NCBI GenBank assembly: GCA_021286885.1
Contig: JAJTBM010000119.1
Coordinates: forward strand, 1 to 8,169
Source: Rhodocyclales bacterium
GTDB taxonomy: Bacteria; Pseudomonadota; Gammaproteobacteria; Burkholderiales; Rhodocyclaceae
Length of the DNA: 8,169 nt
Direction: 5' to 3'
Part shown: piece by piece, positions 1-4,925 of the stretch
Layout of the letters: each line of letters opens with the position of its first letter
Numbering within the stretch: the stretch's first letter is position 1
Position numbers and translations under genes: made by a program
Notes under the pieces: generated by a model
What the model was told of the DNA's origin: nothing
What the model saw: the letters and a program-made list of their open reading frames with translations, nothing else
Database searches by the model: none

Positions 1-1
1 C

Positions 2-388
2 ACCCGCCTCCGCCCCCACAGCCCCAAACTCGCCCTGGTCGCCCCCGCCAGCAGCTATCGGGCCGCCGATGGGCGCCAGATGGATGGCCGCGAGTTGGAT
101 TTGGTGTGCCGGATATTTTCCATGGGGCCCATGCATCACGCGATGACAGGGACCGGCGGGCTCGCCATTGCAGCCGCTGCGGCCATTCCCGGCACCCTGG
201 TGCACGACCTCCGGCGTCCGGGCCCGACGGACTCGGTGTGCTTCGGCCACGCCTCCGGCAGGCTGCGGGTGGGGATCCAGATTGAAGGCAGCGGCACCGA
301 GTGGCGGGTCATCAGTACCCGCATGAGCCGTTCGGCCCGGGTGCTGATGGATGGTTGGGTGCGTCTGCCTGCCGAAGGGCTGGTCTGA
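2..388 (+). CDS. prpF: PrpF-family isomerase (2-methylaconitate / 4-oxalomesaconate type), C-terminal part
   Basis: This is the C-terminal 128 residues of a gene whose start lies before the window; the frame is open from base 2 to a TGA at 386-388. Family marks visible in order are: LALVAPASSY, then SMGPMHHAMTGTGGLAIAAAA followed by IPGTLV, then FGHASGRLRVG, and near the end MSRSARVLMDGWVRLP. These are the conserved blocks of the C-terminal domain of PrpF proteins, which have a diaminopimelate-epimerase-like fold and isomerise 2-methylaconitate next to AcnD in the 2-methylcitrate (propionate) pathway; close relatives act on 4-oxalomesaconate. Family membership is clear. The propionate role is the most likely one but cannot be proved without the upstream genes (prpB, prpC, acnD). 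The stop overlaps the ATG of the next gene by one base (TGATG), so the two are probably co-transcribed and translationally coupled. Confidence 0.85.
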   Translation, partial: TRLRPHSPKLALVAPASSYRAADGRQMDGRELDLVCRIFSMGPMHHAMTGTGGLAIAAAAAIPGTLVHDLRRPGPTDSVCFGHASGRLRVGIQIEGSGTEWRVISTRMSRSARVLMDGWVRLPAEGLV

Positions 389-1674
389 TGGTGCCGCGCC
401 CCCTGCCTCCGTCGAGTTTGGCCGAAACCCTGGGCGTATTGCCCCACCTGGCCCGCTGGTTGGGTTTGGCGGCTTTGGTCGCGCTGCTGGCGGGTTCGGC
501 ATCGGCGTTCTTTTTATGGGCCCTGGATCTGGCCACCGCCACCCGCCTCGCCCACCCCTGGTTGCTGGCCCTGCTGCCCCTGGCCGGGTTTGGGGTGGGC
601 TGGGTGTATCTGCGTTATGGGCAGCAGGTGGAGGCCGGCAACAACCTGCTGATCGACGAAATCCACGATCCCAAAAAGCAGATTCCCCTGCGCATGGTGC
701 CCCTGGTGCTGGGCGGTACCCTGGTGTCCCATCTGTTTGGCGCCTCGGTGGGCCGGGAAGGTACGGCGGTGCAGATGGGCGGCGCCCTGGCCGACCAGCT
801 CACTCGGGCCTTTCGGCTCAAGCACGAAGACCGGCGCATCATTCTGATGGCGGGGATCAGCGCAGGCTTTGCATCGGTGTTTGGTACGCCCCTGGCGGGG
901 GCGGTGTTCGGGCTGGAAGTGCTGGCCCTGGGGCGACTGCGCTACGACGCCCTGCTCCCCTGCATGCTGGCGGCGATTCTGGCCGATGCGGTGGGCCAAG
1001 CCTGGGGCGTGCATCACACCCATTACGCTGCCGGCGCCGTGCCGGCCCTGTCGGCCTGGAGCCTGGGGGCGGTGCTGCTGGCGGGCGCAGCCTTCGGGCT
1101 GACTGGGCGCCTGTTTGCCGACCTGACCCACGGCTTGGGGGGCTGGGTCAAGGGGCGCATCGCCTACCCGCCCCTGCGCCCCCTGCTGGGCGGCTGTGTG
1201 CTGGCCCTGCTGGGCTGGGGCTTGGGGGCGGAAGCCTATCTGGGCCTGGGGATTCCGGGGATTGTGGGGGCCTTCGATCAGCCTCTGGTGGGCCATGAGT
1301 TTGCCGCCAAGCTGGGCTTTACCGTGCTCTCGCTGGGGAGTGGCTTCAAGGGCGGTGAGGTCACGCCCCTGTTTTACATCGGGGCGACCCTGGGCAACGG
1401 GCTGGCCCCCGTGCTGAACATGCCCTTCGGGCTCATGGCCGGGCTGGGTTTTGTAGCGGTGTTTGCTGGCGCCGCCAACACGCCTCTGGCCTCAACTTTG
1501 ATGGCCCTGGAGCTGTTTGGGCCGGAAGTCGGGGTGTATGCGGGGCTGGCGTGTACCGTGAGCTACCTGTTTTCGGGGCACACGGGCATCTACCGGGCCC
1601 AGCGCATCGGCCAGGCCAAGCACCGCCCGGCCCCTGAAAACGTCCGGTTGGGGGATCTGCCCCGGCGCCCCTGA
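388..1674 (+). CDS. CLC-family transporter, probable CLC-F type fluoride/proton antiporter
   Basis: A 428-residue polytopic inner-membrane protein of the CLC chloride channel/antiporter family. The start at 388 overlaps the prpF stop and has GAAGGG at 374-379 upstream; an in-frame start at 301 would run through prpF and is unlikely. The selectivity motifs are not those of ordinary chloride CLCs. GSGIP is replaced by EAGNN (residues 82-86), GKEGP by GREGT (122-126, with gating glutamate E124 kept), and the third motif is GGEVTP (322-327). From what I know of the family, the GNN block, the Glu and Thr of GGEVTP and the absence of the central tyrosine mark the CLC-F branch, which expels fluoride in exchange for protons. 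There is no C-terminal CBS domain. The usual crcB-type fluoride riboswitch cannot sit directly upstream because the gene overlaps prpF. The CLC family is certain; fluoride specificity is inferred from motifs. It ends 33 bases from the convergent kfrA-like gene. Confidence 0.9.
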   Translation: MVPRPLPPSSLAETLGVLPHLARWLGLAALVALLAGSASAFFLWALDLATATRLAHPWLLALLPLAGFGVGWVYLRYGQQVEAGNNLLIDEIHDPKKQIPLRMVPLVLGGTLVSHLFGASVGREGTAVQMGGALADQLTRAFRLKHEDRRIILMAGISAGFASVFGTPLAGAVFGLEVLALGRLRYDALLPCMLAAILADAVGQAWGVHHTHYAAGAVPALSAWSLGAVLLAGAAFGLTGRLFADLTHGLGGWVKGRIAYPPLRPLLGGCVLALLGWGLGAEAYLGLGIPGIVGAFDQPLVGHEFAAKLGFTVLSLGSGFKGGEVTPLFYIGATLGNGLAPVLNMPFGLMAGLGFVAVFAGAANTPLASTLMALELFGPEVGVYAGLACTVSYLFSGHTGIYRAQRIGQAKHRPAPENVRLGDLPRRP

Positions 1675-1707
1675 ACCATCAGGCGGGGCCCGGGGCGGGC
1701 GGTGGGG

Positions 1708-2751
1708 TCAGACCCGCTGCTTGCGCAGCTGGGCCAGATCGGCCAGGGCTTCAGCCAGGGCGGCCTCGGCCCGCTGGGCGCGGGTGCTCTCGGCCAAACG
1801 CCCTTCTTCCATCACCCGGGCCCGGGCTTCGGCGGCGGCCACGGCGGATTCCTTGCCGTGGGCGGCTTCGCTGGCGGTCTTGAACTGGGCCTGCAGACGC
1901 TCAATGCGCCCTTCTGCCGCTGCCAACGATGTTTCGAGCTGGCGCACCTTGGAGACGGCTTCGCGCAGGGCGGCCTTGGCTTCTTCGGTCTGCTCCCGCT
2001 GGCGGGCTTCCCGATCTTCCCGGGTGCTGACCTGCTGACGCAGGGCGGTGATTTCGGCCAGCTTTTCCTGGCGGGACTGCTCGATCTGCTTGAGGAGCTG
2101 TTCCCGATCCAGCACGCTGCGTTCCTGCTCTTCGCGCAGGGCGGCGTTGTAGCGCTCCTGGGCGGCCTGCTGGACTTTGTTCATGCGCTCAAGCTCGGTG
2201 TTGTAGCGCTGATCCCGGGCTTCGGCGGCTTCTTCGAGTTGTTTGATGCGGCTTTCCTGCACATCGCGCATCCGCTGGATTTCGATGGCCTGGGCGCGCA
2301 GTTCGGTGAGGCTCAGATCCCGCAGTTCGATGGTGCGGTTGAGGGCTTCGATCTGCTGATGGTCGCGCTGGGCCTGGGCTTCCAGTTCGGCAATGCGCGC
2401 ATGGGCGGCATCCAGCTGGGCGCGGACTTCTTCCCGTGCCTGCTCCAGCTCACCCCGCTGACTCGCCAGCAGCTGGTCGGCGTGCTGGAGCGAGAGGGAC
2501 CAAACCTTGGTCATGAAACTGTCTACGGCGCCCACCAGATCGGCGGGCATGCCGGGCACGCTGCGCTGACGGAAGAAAGCCGCGCCGGTCTCGCGCCGCC
2601 ATTGATCCATGTAACGCTGTACGACTTCGCTCGACCCCTTGTTCCCCAGCTCGGCATACACGAGGTTGAAGGACGGGTTTTCGCCCTGGGAGAGCAACTG
2701 GAAGCAGATGTGCTCCACTGCTTCAAACGTAACACTACTACTGCGGGCCAT
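1708..2751 (-). CDS. KfrA-like DNA-binding coiled-coil protein
   Basis: A 347-residue protein. Residues about 5-115 match the KfrA N-terminal DNA-binding domain, a plasmid-type replication/partition region domain. The block from PSFNLVYAELGNKGSSEVV through RYMDQWRR (residues about 26-53) is the helix-turn-helix core. From about residue 95 to the end the protein is almost continuous heptad-like Glu/Arg/Ala/Gln/Leu sequence, a long alpha-helical coiled coil with no membrane segment. Plasmid KfrA proteins bind inverted repeats in their own promoter, repress themselves and help keep plasmids by forming multimers along DNA; chromosomal copies are common and poorly understood. The ATG at 2751 has a good AAGGGA site 5 bases upstream (2757-2762 on the minus strand). 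Overlapping inverted repeats at 2781-2808, 30-57 bases upstream, fit an auto-regulatory operator. The gene is convergent with the CLC gene and divergent from the DUF4255 gene. Confidence 0.88.
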   Translation of the reverse strand: MARSSSVTFEAVEHICFQLLSQGENPSFNLVYAELGNKGSSEVVQRYMDQWRRETGAAFFRQRSVPGMPADLVGAVDSFMTKVWSLSLQHADQLLASQRGELEQAREEVRAQLDAAHARIAELEAQAQRDHQQIEALNRTIELRDLSLTELRAQAIEIQRMRDVQESRIKQLEEAAEARDQRYNTELERMNKVQQAAQERYNAALREEQERSVLDREQLLKQIEQSRQEKLAEITALRQQVSTREDREARQREQTEEAKAALREAVSKVRQLETSLAAAEGRIERLQAQFKTASEAAHGKESAVAAAEARARVMEEGRLAESTRAQRAEAALAEALADLAQLRKQRV

Positions 2752-2780
2752 GAGGTTCCCTTTGCTCAGGTGATGCGTAT

Positions 2781-2808
2781 TGATGCGCCTGCATCACAAC
2801 AATGCAGG
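2781..2808. promoter_or_regulatory. Overlapping inverted repeats, candidate KfrA-type operator
   Basis: Two perfect inverted repeats overlap here. TGATGC-GCCT-GCATCA occupies 2781-2796 and CCTGCAT-N7-ATGCAGG occupies 2788-2808. A further direct copy of TGATGCG lies at 2771-2777. The cluster is 30-57 bases upstream of the kfrA-like start codon, where an auto-repression site would be expected. That the neighbouring KfrA-like protein binds it is inferred from the known habit of plasmid KfrA proteins of binding inverted repeats in their own promoter. Confidence 0.55.
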
Positions 2809-2931
2809 TACTTCAGCATAGCATAGACATTGGGCCGCTTAACGTTTTGTTTGTGACGCTAATCGGCGCATTTGTTTAAATTTGATGACTTTTAAAAAAC
2901 GACACATCGTCGCCAACACGCGCCAGCACAC

Positions 2932-2948
2932 GGTTTTTCGCAAAAACC
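2932..2948. repeat. Short inverted repeat GGTTTTT-CGC-AAAAACC
   Basis: A perfect 7-bp inverted repeat with a 3-base spacer, in the middle of the AT-richer intergenic region. The stem is mostly A:T and there is no adjoining U-tract beyond the stem itself, so it is a weak terminator candidate at best. It may be part of a protein-binding region together with the dyad seven bases to its right. Confidence 0.35.
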
Positions 2949-2954
2949 CCTGAC

Positions 2955-2978
2955 TTGACAAATGCTTAGCGGTGTCAA
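2955..2978 (+). promoter_or_regulatory. TTGACA-N12-TGTCAA dyad, possible -35 region with operator
   Basis: A perfect TTGACA hexamer at 2955-2960 is mirrored by TGTCAA at 2973-2978. As a sigma-70 -35 element it would pair, at 17-base spacing, with AAGGAT at 2978-2983, which is a poor -10 match. The promoter reading is therefore only tentative, and the symmetric element may instead be a regulator site. It lies 122-145 bases upstream of the DUF4255 start codon. Confidence 0.35.
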
Positions 2979-3087
2979 AGGATGGTTCAAAGGCTTGGCA
3001 GCAGAATGAGGCTATGGCATCGTCAGTGCGCAGTAATTCCTCCTCATGTGGATTCAAGACGCGTTAAAAATTTGTATCCAGGCTCTC

Positions 3088-3092
3088 AAGGA
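3088..3092 (+). promoter_or_regulatory. Ribosome binding site of the DUF4255 gene
   Basis: AAGGA stands 7 bases before the ATG at 3100. It supports that start, which also gives the expected N-terminal helix of the family. Confidence 0.6.
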
Positions 3093-3099
3093 CTTTTGA

Positions 3100-3663
3100 A
3101 TGGCAACCCATCACGCAGTACAAGGGGTGCTCGGCGCCCTGGCCGACCATCTGCAGGAACGCCTGGAACCACTGCTTCAGCCCGGATGTGTGCAGGTCTT
3201 GGGCTCCCAGGATCTGGCCCAAGGGCCCCAGCACAACCAGCTGGGCATTTATTTGTACCGAATCGGCGTAGACCCCTTCTCCCGCAGCGCCAACGGAACC
3301 CCGCCCGGGCGGAGTGAAGGGGCCGGCTCTGCCGGGGCTGATCTGGCGGTCACGCTCCATGTGCTGCTGCTGGGCTGGAGCCCAGATTCAGTGGCGGAAA
3401 TGTCCCAGTTGGCAGCAGCCATGCAAGTGTTGGGCCACGGCATCACCCTGGGTAGCGAAGTCATGGCCAGCCGCGACCCAGGCTGGGAGAGTGAGGAAAC
3501 CGTCCAGGTGATTCCCGAAGAGATGAGCAACGAAACCCTGCTCCGGTTGTGGAACACCCTGCCAGGTTCTTATCGGCTTTCGGTGCCCTATCTGATCCGT
3601 AATTTGCGCCTGCATTCGGTCGACTGCCAGCCTGCGACCACTTCCTTCCTTAATATGGGTTAG
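3100..3663 (+). CDS. DUF4255 (Pvc16-like) family protein, orphan
   Basis: A 187-residue soluble protein with no signal peptide or membrane segment. The order of blocks fits the DUF4255/Pvc16 N-terminal domain family: an N-terminal helix (residues about 4-25), LGIYLYRIGVDPFSRSA (48-64), the strand block DLAVTLHVLLLGWS with an LA-AMQVLGHG helix (81-114), ETVQVIPEEMSNETLLRLWN (133-152), and SYRLSVPYLI (157-166). In phage-tail-like contractile injection systems this family sits in the structural gene cluster and is thought to act at the end of the tail tube/sheath. Here no sheath, tube, baseplate, spike or ATPase gene is present on either side. The gene is divergent from the kfrA-like gene and is followed directly by a stem-loop, so it appears to be a single-gene unit. 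Its base composition is slightly less GC-rich than that of the efflux genes. Family assignment is fairly firm; its role when alone is unknown. Confidence 0.75.
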   Translation: MATHHAVQGVLGALADHLQERLEPLLQPGCVQVLGSQDLAQGPQHNQLGIYLYRIGVDPFSRSANGTPPGRSEGAGSAGADLAVTLHVLLLGWSPDSVAEMSQLAAAMQVLGHGITLGSEVMASRDPGWESEETVQVIPEEMSNETLLRLWNTLPGSYRLSVPYLIRNLRLHSVDCQPATTSFLNMG

Positions 3664-3691
3664 GGGCTTGCTGGGCGTTTGCCCAGAGCCC
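3664..3691 (+). terminator. Stem-loop directly after the DUF4255 stop codon
   Basis: The sequence begins on the base after TAG. GGGCT-(TG bulge)-CTGGGC pairs with GCCCAG-AGCCC around a GTTT loop, giving an 11-bp GC-rich stem with one two-base bulge. Only two T residues follow, so it is not a textbook intrinsic terminator, but its position fits transcript-end formation or 3' end protection. Confidence 0.45.
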
Positions 3692-3694
3692 TTG

Positions 3695-3731
3695 CCCAGC
3701 CTGCCTTAAGGCGTACTTAAGACAGGCTGGG
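3695..3731. repeat. Long inverted repeat (16-bp arms) ahead of the metal efflux operon
   Basis: CCCAGCCTGCCTTAAG at 3695-3710 is mirrored by CTTAAGACAGGCTGGG at 3716-3731, with one mismatch and a 5-base GCGTA spacer. In RNA this forms a strong hairpin ending 12 bases before the adaptor start codon at 3744, close to its ribosome binding region. No T-run follows on the plus strand. It could be a terminator of the upstream unit, an mRNA structure controlling the efflux genes, or an operator in DNA; the sequence alone does not decide. Confidence 0.6.
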
Positions 3732-3743
3732 GACACTGGCAGG

Positions 3744-4892
3744 ATGATGAAAATCCTGCTTGCTCCAGTCTGGAAAGCCGCGCTCGTGGGCTGTTTGCTC
3801 CATGGGCTGTCTGCAGGCGCGTGGGCCCAGAATGGCCCAAACCCTGCCACGCCCACCGCCCTGCTTGCGTTCACGCCCAGCCAGATCCAGGCCCTGGGTA
3901 TCCGCACTCAGCCCGTGCAGGCTCCCCAGCCCGCCGAAAGCCCCGCCCTGCCAGCCCAGGTCAGCATTCCCAACGATCAGCAGCGGGTGGTGGCGGCCCC
4001 CCTGGCGGGCTTGGTTGAAAGCCTGGGCGCTGCCCCGGGCGAAGCCGTGCGGGCGGGCCAGGTACTGGTGCGCATCGCCAGCCCCCAGGCCTTGGAGCTG
4101 CAACGGGACCGGCTCCAGGCCGAGGCCCAAACCACCTTGGCCCGGCAAAGCCTGACGCGGGACGAACAACTCTTCAAGGAAGGCCTGATCGCCGAATCCC
4201 GGCTCCAGCAGACCCGTGCCCTGGCGGCCCAAGCCCAGGCCCAGTTGCAGGAACGCCGCCAGGAGCTGGGCTTGGCCCAGGCTGCCGATGGCCAGCATCT
4301 GCTGCTGCGTGCGCCCATCGCCGGGCATGTGCTGGAACAACTGGTCAGCGTGGGGCAACGGGTGGAAGCGGCCACCCCTTTGTATCGCATCGCCCGCCTG
4401 CAGCCCCTGAATCTGGAGATTCAGGCCCCCCTGGATGTGGCCCAGCAGGCCAAGCCGGGCACGGCGCTGGAGGTGCTGGGCCTGAGCAACCAGAAAGACT
4501 CGAAAGACCAGAAAGTGAGCGGCCAGCTCATCACCGTGGGCCGGCATATGGATGCAGGCAACCAGAGCGTGTTGCTGCGGGGCCGGATCGACCAGGGGGC
4601 CGAGCAACTGCGCCCTGGGCAAGGCGTGTCTGTGCGTCTGAGTTTGCCGGCCAGCGCGAAAGCCCAGGAGCCCAGCATCCCCGCCCGAGCGGTGGTCCAC
4701 CAGAACAAGCAGACCTGGGTGTTTGTGGCAGCCCGGGAAGGCGCCCAGAGCGGCTTTCGCCCAACGCCCGTGCGCCTCAATGGTCAGCGGGGTGATGCGG
4801 TGGGGGTGAGCGGTCTGGCACCGGATGCCCAGGTGGTGGTGGACGGCATCGCAGCCCTCAAGGCCCGCTGGCTGGGCATAGGCGCCGAGTAA
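3744..4892 (+). CDS. Heavy-metal efflux RND periplasmic adaptor (membrane fusion protein, CzcB/CusB type)
   Basis: A 382-residue periplasmic adaptor that would link the inner-membrane RND pump to an outer-membrane channel. Residues 1-28 form a signal peptide (MMK start, hydrophobic core, AWA before Q29). The first lipoyl/barrel-sandwich half is at about 81-112 (VVAAPLAGLVESLGAAPGE), followed by a coiled-coil alpha-hairpin at about 113-182 containing LFKEGLIAESRLQQTRA. The second lipoyl half is at about 185-218 (LLLRAPIAGHVLEQLVSVGQ), then the beta-barrel domain to about 300 and the membrane-proximal domain (IPARAVV at 312-318). I see no His-rich N-terminal metal-binding stretch or CusB-type Met cluster, so the metal cannot be read from it. 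The start is ATG 3744 or the adjacent ATG 3747; the binding site is poor (GGCAGG right next to it). It precedes the RND gene by 33 bases and begins the operon; no outer-membrane channel gene comes before it. Confidence 0.9.
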   Translation: MMKILLAPVWKAALVGCLLHGLSAGAWAQNGPNPATPTALLAFTPSQIQALGIRTQPVQAPQPAESPALPAQVSIPNDQQRVVAAPLAGLVESLGAAPGEAVRAGQVLVRIASPQALELQRDRLQAEAQTTLARQSLTRDEQLFKEGLIAESRLQQTRALAAQAQAQLQERRQELGLAQAADGQHLLLRAPIAGHVLEQLVSVGQRVEAATPLYRIARLQPLNLEIQAPLDVAQQAKPGTALEVLGLSNQKDSKDQKVSGQLITVGRHMDAGNQSVLLRGRIDQGAEQLRPGQGVSVRLSLPASAKAQEPSIPARAVVHQNKQTWVFVAAREGAQSGFRPTPVRLNGQRGDAVGVSGLAPDAQVVVDGIAALKARWLGIGAE

Positions 4893-4925
4893 ATCGCCCA
4901 AGAACCCTGAGGCCTTGAGATTTCC

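Larger units (their letters stand above)
2752..3099. other. AT-richer divergent intergenic region (348 bases)
   Basis: This gap lies between the divergent kfrA-like and DUF4255 genes. Hand counts over 2821-3000 give about 45% G+C, against clearly GC-rich flanks. It should hold the promoters of both genes. It contains two overlapping inverted repeats near the kfrA-like start, a short hairpin at 2932-2948, a TTGACA/TGTCAA dyad at 2955-2978 and a 7-base direct repeat (TCAAAGG at 2975-2981 and 2987-2993). A 72-codon reading frame on the minus strand (2839-3057) has no ribosome binding site and no recognisable domain, and I do not call it a gene. Confidence 0.7.

Noticed and set aside
301..387. 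N-terminal extension of the CLC gene to an in-frame ATG-like start at 301
   Set aside because: It would lie wholly inside the prpF coding sequence and adds residues unlike any CLC. The ATG at 388 has a ribosome site and overlaps the prpF stop.
300..390. Fluoride (crcB) riboswitch upstream of the CLC gene
   Set aside because: The stretch is prpF coding sequence and I see no riboswitch-like consensus in it. A leader further upstream, outside the window, cannot be excluded.
1675..1707. Possible bidirectional terminator in the CLC/kfrA-like convergent gap
   Set aside because: The gap is very GC-rich, but its G and C runs do not form a convincing continuous stem and there is no T-tract on either strand.
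1702..2826. 374-codon open frame on the plus strand opposite the kfrA-like gene
   Set aside because: It has Gly/Leu/Phe-rich shadow composition with no family marks, while the minus strand has a ribosome site, a KfrA domain and heptad structure.
2839..3057. 72-codon frame on the minus strand in the intergenic region
   Set aside because: It has no ribosome binding site and no recognisable domain, and it overlaps the repeats and likely promoters of the divergent pair.
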